Assembly: GCA_963810775.1 (NCBI GenBank)
Contig: CAWEOT010000015.1
Span: 682,001-746,000 of the forward strand
Length of the DNA: 64,000 nt
Direction: 5' to 3'
Source: DATBVX01 sp963810775
Lineage (GTDB): Bacteria > Pseudomonadota > Gammaproteobacteria > Steroidobacterales > Steroidobacteraceae
Made by a program: the position numbers and the translations under genes. This document shows positions 26,981-34,535 of this stretch, one piece after another; the first letter of the stretch is position 1; each line of letters opens with the position of its first letter. The notes below the pieces were generated by a model that did no database searches, had not been told where the DNA came from, and was given only the letters and a program-made list of their open reading frames with translations.

Positions 26981-27995
26981 TCAGGGCTTAGGCCCGAAGG
27001 CTGGTACCGCCGGTGGCGACTGCGGAGCCCGCAGGTCCTCCGGCTGGGTGGAATGTGCTATCAGCTGAACCGTCTGTGCAGGCACTTCACCGACCGCGGT
27101 CACCTGGTGGCCGCGTGTCGTCGTCGAGAAGGTAAACGCCGACCCCACTTTCGCAAGGCCCTTGATCTGATCGGCCTCCGCTGGGTTGGTCTCGATGAAC
27201 ACGGAAACCGAGGCCAGTCCATCCGAGTACACCAGGTGAGTCACCGGCTCTGCCGAGCCCTCCAGTACCTGCGTGCTCGTGGCCGTGAGCTTGAACCCCG
27301 GCGGTACCTTCGCGGCCCGCCAACTGGACGCGAATGTCACGCCCTTGGCGCTCGACGTCGGCTGCCTGACCCATTGCATCCCTTCGGTGTTGACGCGCGG
27401 TTCCACGGCGGACTTCGGCAGGCTATCGGGAACGGCGATATTCGCGAACAGGATCTGCTCGACCACGTTCCCCTTCTCGTCGCATAGCTGTGTCTTGAGC
27501 GGCAGCGCCGTGCCCTCATCGATCCAGAGCTGGTAGCCGAAACGGAACGCATCGCGCGGATTGACGGCGATAACTTGAGTCGGCCGACCGAGCAGCCGGT
27601 CCGGCGCGAGCTTTTCCAAGCGGTAATGATCGGCCACACCGGCGTCAAAAGTCGGCAGCGTTCCGAGCAGCGAACCGCTCTCGACCCGCGATTCAACCAG
27701 CACGCGCCGTTGATCCGGCAGATAGCAGGTCAGCTCTTCTATCGTTGCGGATGATTTCGCGCCCGCTGCCATCCAGAGACACGAGGCGTTCGGCGACCTT
27801 GCCATCTTCCACGCGGTGCACGATGCGCAACGTCTCCACCTTGCCATTGCGAAGGTGGAAGAACGTGCCGTCGTAGTTACGGGTGGCGAGCGCCTGGTTC
27901 ATGCGCTCCAGCCAGGCGCGCGCGTCGTCGTCATCAGCCCATGCGATGCTCAGTGCGAGCAGCAGAAAGCAACCGGTGGCCAGGCGCGTGCGCAT
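26981..27995 (-). pseudogene. rseB: Sigma-E regulatory protein RseB/MucB, interrupted by a one-base frameshift
   Basis: RseB is a periplasmic sensor that binds RseA and protects it from DegS-type cleavage. The first frame (27995 to the stop at 27693, 100 codons) gives a signal peptide (MRTRLATGCFLLLALSIAWA) and ERLVSLDGSGREIIRND, then loses the family. The next frame resumes at EELTCYLPDQRRVLVESR and runs to the stop at 26981. Removing one base at 27740 (CGATAGAAG to CGATGAAG on the minus strand) restores REIIRNDEELTCYLP and a 337-residue MucB/RseB. The extra base is not in a homopolymer. If real, the protein ends near residue 86 and sigma-E control would be loosened; if sequence error, the gene is intact. 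Confidence 0.92.
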
Positions 27996-27998
27996 GAA

Positions 27999-28625
27999 TC
28001 AGGGCAGTTTCTTATCGTTCTCTTCAGCCGGCACAGCTGCAGGTTCGTCCATCGGCGTCGGGTCTTCAGCAATGATGCCTGAAAGCACGTTGCGGCGCCC
28101 GAGCGGGGATGAGTATTCACTATGCGCCACGACGTAACTGGTCAGGCGACCAGCGGGCATCACTGGAGCGCCGGTGCTTGGTGCCGGCACCGTATAGCTG
28201 ACCTGTTCGTCGATCGCGGGCCCGCCAATGGCGGTGGCTGGAACCGACGATGATGCAACGACCGGTGTCGCGACCGCCGGATCCAACTGCTGCGTGCGCT
28301 GCAGGCCAAGGATCGCCACTGTCGCGACGCTGGCCGCAATGGCCAGGCCACCGACCGGGCGCAGCCAGCGCCCGAGCGATCGCACACGATCGACACCCTT
28401 GCGGCTGCCCTCCGCGGCTACGGCAGCGCGGACGCGTGCGGCGAAGCTACGGGTCACACTCCGCGCCGGCGCGTTGCGCAGGCATTCGCCTATGACGACG
28501 TAGCGGCTGAGTGCGATTTGCAGCTCGTCATTTCCCGCCAGACGTCGCAGCAGCAGCTCCACTTCCGGACGCGGCAGTTCCCCGTCCAGAAACGCCGACA
28601 GCTGGTCGCGCAGATGTTCAGTCAT
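27999..28625 (-). CDS. rseA: Anti-sigma-E factor RseA/MucA
   Basis: Membrane anti-sigma factor that holds RpoE. It has 208 residues: an N-terminal cytoplasmic RseA domain (about 1-80, HLRDQLSAFLDGELPRPEVE), one transmembrane helix (about 91-108, GGLAIAASVATVAILGL), and a periplasmic tail rich in Ala/Val/Pro with SYVVAHSEYSSPLGRRNVLSG, a motif seen in MucA-like C-termini. The start is ATG 28625, six bases after rpoE, and rseB starts three bases downstream, giving a tightly coupled rpoE-rseA-rseB unit. No degP/mucD follows here. Confidence 0.88.
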   Translation of the reverse strand: MTEHLRDQLSAFLDGELPRPEVELLLRRLAGNDELQIALSRYVVIGECLRNAPARSVTRSFAARVRAAVAAEGSRKGVDRVRSLGRWLRPVGGLAIAASVATVAILGLQRTQQLDPAVATPVVASSSVPATAIGGPAIDEQVSYTVPAPSTGAPVMPAGRLTSYVVAHSEYSSPLGRRNVLSGIIAEDPTPMDEPAAVPAEENDKKLP

Positions 28626-28631
28626 TGACGT

Positions 28632-29231
28632 TCATTCCTCTAATCGCCCCAGACCACCTTCGAAGATGGGCCTGAGGCGCTTGTCGATCGCTTCACGCGC
28701 ACGGAAGATCCGTGAGCGCACCGTTCCTACCGGGCATTCCATTGCTGCGGCAATCTCCTCGTAACTGAGCCCTTCGATCTCGCGCAGCATGATGGCGGTG
28801 CGCAGATCTTCCGGAAGATCGGCGATCGCCGCATTCACCGTGTCGCGAATCTCGTCGGTGAGGAGCAGCCCTTCCGGGGTTTCCGAATCCTTTAGACGCG
28901 CCTGCATGTCGTACTGTTCCGGATCCTGCAGGTCGAGATCGTAGTCGACCGGCCGGCGACGGCTGGAGACCAGGGCGTTCTTGGCGGTATTGATGGCGAT
29001 GCGATACAGCCAGGTATAAAAAGCGCTGTCGCCACGAAAGCTGGGAAGTGCACGATAGGCCTTCAGAAAGGCTTCCTGTGCCACGTCTTCGGCTTCAACA
29101 GGGTCACGGACGTACCGCATGATCAGCTTGAGCACCTTGTGCTGATACCTGAGCACCAGGTAGTCGAACGCACCCGCATCGCCTCGTTGCACGCGCTCGA
29201 CGAGCATCAGATCGCTGGCGTCGTTGCCCAT
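28632..29231 (-). CDS. rpoE: RNA polymerase sigma factor RpoE (sigma-E/AlgU)
   Basis: Extracytoplasmic-function sigma factor for envelope stress. It has 199 residues with region 2 FDYLVLRYQHKVLKLIMRYV, VAQEAFLKAYRALPSF and FYTWLYRIAINTAKN, and region 4 PEDLRTAIMLREIEGLSYEE with GTVRSRIFRAREAIDKRL. ATG 29231 gives the usual start. The 129-base gap upstream holds two candidate sigma-E promoters, consistent with autoregulation. Confidence 0.97.
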   Translation of the reverse strand: MGNDASDLMLVERVQRGDAGAFDYLVLRYQHKVLKLIMRYVRDPVEAEDVAQEAFLKAYRALPSFRGDSAFYTWLYRIAINTAKNALVSSRRRPVDYDLDLQDPEQYDMQARLKDSETPEGLLLTDEIRDTVNAAIADLPEDLRTAIMLREIEGLSYEEIAAAMECPVGTVRSRIFRAREAIDKRLRPIFEGGLGRLEE

Positions 29232-29274
29232 CCAGGCCCGTCACTCCGGTGTCCGAGCCAGTCTAAGCACCCCC

Positions 29275-29301
29275 TGTGACCCTCCCTGCACAGGAAAGTT
29301 C
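29275..29301 (-). promoter_or_regulatory. Candidate sigma-E promoter (proximal) of rpoE-rseA-rseB
   Basis: On the minus strand GAACTT (29296-29301) is followed after exactly 16 bases by TCACA (29275-29279). Sigma-E/AlgU promoters have GAACTT at -35 and a TC-containing -10 at 16-17 bases. The start would be about 35 bases before the rpoE ATG. The -35 matches exactly; the -10 is only similar to TCTGA/TCAAA. Confidence 0.55.
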
Positions 29302-29325
29302 TCCCAGGAACGCGCTGCAGCCGGC

Positions 29326-29352
29326 TGTGATTGGATTCACTACGCAAAGTTC
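29326..29352 (-). promoter_or_regulatory. Candidate sigma-E promoter (distal) of rpoE-rseA-rseB
   Basis: A second GAACTT (29347-29352) with the same 16-base spacing and the same TCACA (29326-29330), 51 bases upstream of the proximal copy and just after the ygfX stop. The intervening spacers differ in sequence, so the shared elements are not a simple duplication. The repeat of both boxes and spacing strengthens each call. Confidence 0.5.
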
Positions 29353-29360
29353 AACCGAGT

Positions 29361-29822
29361 TCACATTCTAGGGCCTGAAGAGGCTTCACTGGGAAGCTCG
29401 AATCGCATTCGTACGCGCAGCCGCCGGAATGGCACTTCTCCGACCGTGCCACGGGTCACGATTGCGCTCTGGCGAGTCATCCCGTCGTCCCACACCAGGA
29501 TGGCGAGGCGACTCCAGCAGCGGGCGGGGCGAGCGAGCCTCGATTCCCACGTACGTCCACCTCGATCGACCAGGCACCACTTTCCGTCGGCCGACCAAAT
29601 GGCTCGATGAACGGCACCGCGCGCCAGGCCGCTGGCAAGTGCCCACATCCCCCGACCACCCATCGACAGCGCCGCGAGCCCAAGGAACACACGTGCGGTG
29701 ATCGACCACTCGAGCTGACCAATCGCGATCACCAGGCCTATCAACCATGCGATCAGCAGGCTGAGCAGCGGCCATGGCGGCGTGAATTCAAGCTCGATGC
29801 TCGCGAAGGATGCGGATGACAT
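29361..29822 (-). CDS. ygfX: YgfX/CptA-family membrane protein
   Basis: It has 153 residues with two adjacent transmembrane helices (about 18-36 and 42-62) and a C-terminal cytoplasmic domain beginning AIWSADGKWCLVDRGG, the pattern of YgfX/CptA (DUF1434). In E. coli it is encoded with SdhE and was described as a toxin-like inhibitor of the cytoskeleton, a role that is disputed. ATG 29822 lies inside the sdhE 3' end (35-base overlap) behind GGAG, supporting this start. It is the last gene of the sdh operon. Confidence 0.8.
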   Translation of the reverse strand: MSSASFASIELEFTPPWPLLSLLIAWLIGLVIAIGQLEWSITARVFLGLAALSMGGRGMWALASGLARGAVHRAIWSADGKWCLVDRGGRTWESRLARPARCWSRLAILVWDDGMTRQSAIVTRGTVGEVPFRRLRVRMRFELPSEASSGPRM

Positions 29823-30018
29823 TTTCGATCTCCGGATCCGTTGGCTCGGCGTGATTCAGCACGTAGGCCTGTAGCTCAGTATCCTGAACGCCAAGCAGGC
29901 GCTCGAACGCGCGCCGCTCGTCATGGGGAGCTCGTGGATAGCGCTGCTCGAGATAGCGTTGCAGCAGCTCATCGAGCTCGCGCATCCCGCGCCGGCACTG
30001 CCAGGCGAGACGACTCAA
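29788..30018 (-). CDS. sdhE: FAD assembly factor SdhE
   Basis: Small helical protein that promotes covalent FAD attachment to SdhA. It has 76 residues with the invariant RRGMRELD (about 9-16) and a five-helix pattern (YPRAPHDERRAFERLLGVQDTELQAYV as separate helices). The start is TTG at 30018, fused to the sdhB stop as TTGA; the next ATG lies inside the conserved RGM motif and would remove essential residues. It follows sdhB directly. Confidence 0.93.
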   Translation of the reverse strand: MSRLAWQCRRGMRELDELLQRYLEQRYPRAPHDERRAFERLLGVQDTELQAYVLNHAEPTDPEIENVIRILREHRA

Positions 30019-30798
30019 TGACGTCGCTCCGCCAGGAGCTTCTTGATCTCGCCGATTGCCTTGGCGGGGTTGAGATCCTTCGGGCAGGCCTCGGTGCAAT
30101 TCATGATGGTGTGGCAGCGATACAGCCTGAACGGATCCTCAAGCGCGTCGAGTCGCTCACCGGTGGCCTCGTCGCGGCTATCGATGATCCAGCGATAAGC
30201 TGCCAGCAATGCCGCCGGACCCAGGTACCGGTCGCTGTTCCACCAGTAGCTCGGGCAGGCCGTAGAACAGCACGCGCACAGGATGCACGCGCTCGGCCGG
30301 TCGATCTTTTCCTGCTCATCTTTCGACTGCAGCCGCTCCCGGTCCGGCGGGGGGGACGTGGAGGTCTGCAGCCAGGGTTTCACGGATGCGTACTGCGCAT
30401 AGAACTGCGTGAGATCCGGCACCAGGTCCTTCACTACCGGCAAGTGCGGCAGCGGGTAGATGCGCACATCGCGCCCGACATCCTTGCACGAGAGACGTGC
30501 AGGCCAGCGTATTCACTCCCTCGATATTCATCGCGCAGCTACCGCAGATGCCTTCGCGGCACGAGCGCCGGAACGTCAGGGTCGAATCGATCTCGTTCTT
30601 GATCTTGATCAGCACATCGAGAAGCATCGGGCCGCACTCGTCCATGTCGATGCCGAAGCTGTCCATGCGCGGGTTCTCGCCCGCATCCGGGTCAAAACGA
30701 TAGATGCGAAACGTCTTGACGTTGCGCGCGCCAGCCGGCGCGTCGTGGTGTCTTCCAGGCCGGATGCGTGAATTGGGTGGCAGACGAAACAGCGCCAT
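30015..30798 (-). pseudogene. sdhB: Succinate dehydrogenase iron-sulfur subunit, interrupted by a one-base frameshift
   Basis: SdhB carries the three Fe-S clusters that pass electrons from FAD to quinone. The N-terminal frame from ATG 30798 has the 2Fe-2S region CREGICGSCAMNIEGVNTLAC and then loses homology at TSLVQGC. The C-terminal frame resumes at DVGRDVRIYPLPHLPVV and contains CILCACCSTACPSYWW and CHTIMNCTEACPKDLNP. Dropping one base between about 30483 and 30495 joins them as LACTSLVKDVGRDVRIYP and gives 260 residues, the expected length and spacing. Without SdhB the complex would be dead, so a sequence error is likelier than a true loss; only raw reads can tell. Confidence 0.93.
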
Positions 30799-30806
30799 GG
30801 TTCTTC

Positions 30807-32594
30807 CTAGTAGGTCCTCGCTTGTGGAGGAATCGTTTCGACTTCATCGGTCAGCGTCGCCAGGTGCACCGGGCGATAGTCGATGCGCACCGCGCCCGCA
30901 TCGCTCACCCAGGCCAGGGTGTGCTTCAGCCAGTTCTGATCGTCACGCCGGGGGAAGTCCTCGCGCGCGTGGGCACCACGACTCTCGGTTCGGTTGGCGG
31001 CGCCGTGAATCGTGGCAGCGGCCTGCATCAGCAGGTTCTCGAGCTCGAGGGTCTCGATGAGATCGGTGTTCCAGATGAGAGAGCGATCCGACACACGCAC
31101 GTCCTGTAGCGAGTGGTGGGTGCGCGCAAGCTGCTCGATACCTTCCTGCAGGACCTTGCCGGTGCGGAACACGGGCGCGTGCGCCTGCATGAGGTGTTGC
31201 ATCTCCACGCGAATCTCAGCCGTGGGCCGTCCGCCCTGCGCGTTGCGAAAGCGGTCGAGTCGCTGCAATGCCTGGTCTGCGGCATCCTTCGCAAGCGGAC
31301 GATGGGCCTGGCCCGGACGCACTGTCCGCGCACAGTGCGCCGCCGCCTCGCGTCCGAATACGACGATATCGAGCAGTGCATTGGAACCGAGGCGATTTGC
31401 ACCGTGCACCGACACACATGCGGCCTCACCCGCCGCCATGAGTCCGGGCACGACCGCATCGGGATCGCTACCCCGCGGGGCCAGCACCTCGCCATGCAGG
31501 TTGGTGGGAATGCCGCCCATGTTGTAGTGGACCGTCGGCACAACCGGAATGGGCTCTTTGCCGACATCGACGCCTGCGAAGATGCGTGCAGTCTCGGCAA
31601 TGCCGGGCAGACGTTCCTCGATCACATCCGTGCCCAGGTGCTCCAGATGCAGGTAAAGGTGATCCTTGCGCCTGCCAACGCCGCGCCCTTCGCGAATCTC
31701 AATAATCATCGCCCGGCTGACAACATCGCGCGATGCTAGATCCTTCGCCGTGGGGGCATAGCGCTCCATGAAGCGCTCGCCGACAGCATTGGTGAGATAG
31801 CCGCCCTCGCCTCGCGCACCCTCCGTGATCAGGCACCCCGCGCCGTAGATGCCGCTCGGATGAAACTGCACGAATTCCATGTCCTGCAGTGGCAGCCCCG
31901 CGCGCAGCACCATACCGTTGCCGTCACCGGTGCAGGTGTGCGCGCCGGTACACGTAAAATAGGCTCGCCCATAGCCGCCCGTAGCGAGAATCACGACATG
32001 GGCGCGAAACCGATGTAGCGTCCCTTCCGCGAGGTTCAGGGCGATGACTCCGCGGCACGCGCCATCTTCCATGATGAGATCGACGGCAAAGAACTCGACG
32101 AAAAATTCCGCGCGGTGCCGAATCGACTGCTGATAGAGAGTGTGTAGCATCGCGTGACCGGTTCGGTCCGCGGCCGCGCAGGTCCGCTGCGCAATCCCCT
32201 TGCCGTAATGCGTCGTCATTCCGCCGAACGGACGCTGATAGATGCGTCCGTCCTCGGTGCGCGAAAAGGGTACGCCGTAATGTTCCAGCTCGATCACGGC
32301 GCTCGCCGCTTCTTTGCACAGGAATTCGATTGCGTCCTGGTCACCGAGCCAGTCCGATCCCTTGACGGTGTCGTACATGTGCCAGCGCCAGTCGTCCTCG
32401 CCCATGTTTCCCAGTGCGGCGCTGATGCCGCCCTGGGCGGCGACCGTGTGGCTGCGCGTTGGAAAGACTTTGGTGATGCACGCCGTGGAGAGACCCGCCT
32501 GCGCTAGCCCGAGCGTCGCGCGCAACCCCGCGCCGCCGGCACCGACCACCACGACGTCATAGGTGTGGTCGACGAAGCTATAGGCGGCGCTCAA
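30807..32594 (-). CDS. sdhA: Succinate dehydrogenase flavoprotein subunit
   Basis: Catalytic subunit oxidising succinate to fumarate in the TCA cycle and complex II. It has 595 residues: dinucleotide fold VVVGAGGAGLRA, covalent-FAD His in RSHTVAAQGGISAAL, substrate region QFHPSGIYGAG, and capping and C-terminal domains. The start is TTG at 32594, overlapping the sdhD stop as TTGA; no ATG or GTG lies near the conserved N-terminus (LSAAYSFVDHTYDVVVVG), so TTG is well supported. A TAGGAAGAACC spacer with an AGGA site leads to sdhB. Confidence 0.96.
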   Translation of the reverse strand: MSAAYSFVDHTYDVVVVGAGGAGLRATLGLAQAGLSTACITKVFPTRSHTVAAQGGISAALGNMGEDDWRWHMYDTVKGSDWLGDQDAIEFLCKEAASAVIELEHYGVPFSRTEDGRIYQRPFGGMTTHYGKGIAQRTCAAADRTGHAMLHTLYQQSIRHRAEFFVEFFAVDLIMEDGACRGVIALNLAEGTLHRFRAHVVILATGGYGRAYFTCTGAHTCTGDGNGMVLRAGLPLQDMEFVQFHPSGIYGAGCLITEGARGEGGYLTNAVGERFMERYAPTAKDLASRDVVSRAMIIEIREGRGVGRRKDHLYLHLEHLGTDVIEERLPGIAETARIFAGVDVGKEPIPVVPTVHYNMGGIPTNLHGEVLAPRGSDPDAVVPGLMAAGEAACVSVHGANRLGSNALLDIVVFGREAAAHCARTVRPGQAHRPLAKDAADQALQRLDRFRNAQGGRPTAEIRVEMQHLMQAHAPVFRTGKVLQEGIEQLARTHHSLQDVRVSDRSLIWNTDLIETLELENLLMQAAATIHGAANRTESRGAHAREDFPRRDDQNWLKHTLAWVSDAGAVRIDYRPVHLATLTDEVETIPPQARTY

Positions 32595-32977
32595 GGAGCC
32601 ACCCCCAATGTCAACCTGAGGATCGAGTAGATCCCCGCCGCGCCGAGCAGAAAGTGAGCGAAGTCGCTCAGCATCAGCGTGGCGAGCTTGGCGCCTGGTC
32701 GATGCACATAGTCTTCTACGATCACCTGCACGCCGAGGCGTGAATGTATGCACATCACGATGACGAGCAGCAGCGTACCAACCGCGTGCCATGGCTCCAC
32801 CAGCCAATCGCGTGCGGTCGCGAAGTTCAGCGCACCAACCCGCAGCAGCGAGACGAGATACCACAAAGTCAACGGCACGAGCGCGACCGCGCTGAGTCGC
32901 TGAGTCCACCAATGCGACACCCCATCTCGTGCGGCACCCCGTCCGAGCACTCGCCCCAGAGGCGTGCGCAGGCTCAC
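32591..32977 (-). CDS. sdhD: Succinate dehydrogenase membrane anchor subunit SdhD
   Basis: It has 128 residues with three transmembrane helices (about 20-40, 55-78, 100-122). The second helix holds the likely heme b ligand in CIHSRLGVQVIVEDYVH. The start is GTG at 32977 in a GTGA overlap with sdhC; the frame is open far upstream but without homology. It forms the quinone-binding anchor with SdhC. Confidence 0.9.
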   Translation of the reverse strand: MSLRTPLGRVLGRGAARDGVSHWWTQRLSAVALVPLTLWYLVSLLRVGALNFATARDWLVEPWHAVGTLLLVIVMCIHSRLGVQVIVEDYVHRPGAKLATLMLSDFAHFLLGAAGIYSILRLTLGVAP

Positions 32978-33375
32978 GAGAACCCGCCGCCGCGCATGCG
33001 TACGATCCAGATCGCGCAGAGCACCGTCAAAGCGACCGCGGCAATGAACACCGCCCAGCCGCTCGCGCGGGCCTGCTTGCGCTCGAATCCCAGCCCGCAG
33101 TCCCACGCGAGGTGGCGGATGCCGTTGCAGAGATGAAAGAAGAAACTGAACAGCCAGCCGAGCAGCAGCCATTGTGTCAGCGGGGAACGAAACCGCTCGA
33201 GCGCCGTGCTGTACGTACCGGGACCGCCAGCGAGCGCTGTCAGCCAGTAGGTCAACATGATCAGACCGATCGATAGCAGGACGCCGGTGATGCGATGGGA
33301 GATCGACAGCACCATGGTGTACATGGGCCGATAGATTCCGAGATGAGGCGACAGCGGTCGCTCGCGACGTGCCAT
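32974..33375 (-). CDS. sdhC: Succinate dehydrogenase cytochrome b556 subunit SdhC
   Basis: It has 133 residues. The N-terminal RPLSPHLGIYRPMYTMVLSISHRITG is the SdhC quinone-site signature, and FFHLCNGIRHLAWD holds the heme ligand; there are three membrane helices. ATG 33375 shares its A with the upstream small gene's TGA stop (TGATG). It is the first structural gene of sdhCDAB. Confidence 0.93.
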   Translation of the reverse strand: MARRERPLSPHLGIYRPMYTMVLSISHRITGVLLSIGLIMLTYWLTALAGGPGTYSTALERFRSPLTQWLLLGWLFSFFFHLCNGIRHLAWDCGLGFERKQARASGWAVFIAAVALTVLCAIWIVRMRGGGFS

Positions 33376-33554
33376 CAGAAGTCGATACAACGACCGGACT
33401 TTTCCCAATCGCCGTATCGGGTAGGATCCGGACCCGCGCGGCCACCGACCTCGCGAGGCGCAGTGAGCGTGACGCCTGGCAGCGGCTGCGCGGGCGTTTC
33501 TTGCGTGGGCTTGGAGGGACCGGGATTTTCCGGTGAGTTCGGACTGCCGGACAT
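33375..33554 (-). CDS. SDHAF4-like succinate dehydrogenase assembly factor (DUF1674)
   Basis: A 59-residue protein, easily missed. The N-terminal half is a Pro/Ser/Thr-rich disordered stretch; the C-terminus GGRAGPDPTRYGDWEKSGRC followed by IDF is the hallmark of DUF1674, the family of eukaryotic SDHAF4, which binds flavinylated SdhA and helps it join SdhB. It lies immediately before sdhC with stop and start overlapped as TGATG, so it should be cotranslated with the sdh genes. I start at ATG 33554 (MSGSPNSPENP); a longer form from 33590 is open but lacks family support. The starts of this gene and the divergent ygfZ are only 36 bases apart. Confidence 0.87.
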   Translation of the reverse strand: MSGSPNSPENPGPSKPTQETPAQPLPGVTLTAPREVGGRAGPDPTRYGDWEKSGRCIDF

Positions 33555-33577
33555 GCGGCAAGTCTGCCAGAATCGCC

Positions 33578-33590
33578 TTTGTATAACCAC
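33578..33590. promoter_or_regulatory. Candidate shared -10 region between ygfZ and the sdh operon
   Basis: The sequence TTGTATAACC reads as a -10-like TATAAC on the plus strand and TATACA on the minus strand. It sits in the 36-base gap between the divergent sdhAF4-like and ygfZ genes. If the plus-strand reading is used, ygfZ would more likely start at ATG 33633. No good -35 elements were found, so this is tentative. Confidence 0.25.
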
Positions 33591-34535
33591 ATGGCTTGGC
33601 TGGAGAAAGAGTCAGATTTGAACGCTAGGACGATGCGGCTCCCGGAGCTCGGAATCATGCGCATCGAAGGGGCGGATGCGCGCGGCTTTCTGCAAGGACA
33701 GCTCAGCAACGATCTGCGCCTGCTGACTCCTGCGGCATCGCTCCTGAACTCGTACAACTCATCGCAAGGGCGCGTCATCGCCCTGCTGCGACTCATCGAA
33801 CGTGATCAGGAAACGCTCGCGATTCTACCGCGCGAATTGATCGGCAAGGTCATCGAGCGACTGCGCAAGTATGTGCTCCGCGCCAAGGTGGTGCTCAGCG
33901 ACGCGAGCGAAGAGTTTTTTGTTTGCGGTCTGATCGATTTCGATGCGCCTTCCGCACTACGCCACGATATTCCGCATGCGGTGCTGCCCGGCACCCACAG
34001 CCTGGAGCGCGCAATCAGTTCTGTGTGTCTGCCCGGGCCGAGCCCTCGACACGTGCTACTCGGACCCGCGCGCGAGTTACCCGCTCTGCGCGAACGACTG
34101 CCCGCCGAGCTGCCCGATGATGAGGCCTGGCGCACTGCCGCTGTCGCCGCGGGCGAGCCACAGATCTATTCTGAAACCAGCGAGCTGTTCGTCGCGCAGA
34201 TGCTCAATCTCGATCTCATCGATGCGCTCAGTTTTTCGAAGGGTTGCTACACCGGGCAGGAAATCATCACGCGCACGCAGCACCTCGGTCGCATCAAACG
34301 CCGCATGCTGCCCTTCCGACTCCCGCCTGGCGTTGATGCGAGGCGCGGTGAGCTCGTGACGGTGAGCCCGGATCGTTCGGGACGGGTGGTGGAGAGCGGG
34401 CGCAATTCCGAAGGTGGGTTCGATATCCTGGCCGTCGTTCCGGTAGCGATCCCGGAAAGCGAGGTGACGAACGATCCCACGTCGCCCAGTGCCACGCCTC
34501 TCGCGTTGCCGTACGCGATACCCGGATTTGCCTAG
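33591..34535 (+). CDS. ygfZ: Folate-binding Fe-S cluster repair protein YgfZ
   Basis: A GcvT-fold, tetrahydrofolate-binding protein that supports synthesis or repair of certain Fe-S proteins. It has 314 residues from ATG 33591; ATG 33633 (MRLPELGIMRIEG) and TTG 33579 are alternatives. The defining motif KGCYTGQEIITR (about residue 219) with its reactive Cys is present, as is FLQGQLSNDL near the N-terminus. It is divergent from the sdh operon, whose SdhB holds three Fe-S clusters. Its TAG stop and that of murI share the palindrome CTAG. Confidence 0.92.
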   Translation: MAWLEKESDLNARTMRLPELGIMRIEGADARGFLQGQLSNDLRLLTPAASLLNSYNSSQGRVIALLRLIERDQETLAILPRELIGKVIERLRKYVLRAKVVLSDASEEFFVCGLIDFDAPSALRHDIPHAVLPGTHSLERAISSVCLPGPSPRHVLLGPARELPALRERLPAELPDDEAWRTAAVAAGEPQIYSETSELFVAQMLNLDLIDALSFSKGCYTGQEIITRTQHLGRIKRRMLPFRLPPGVDARRGELVTVSPDRSGRVVESGRNSEGGFDILAVVPVAIPESEVTNDPTSPSATPLALPYAIPGFA

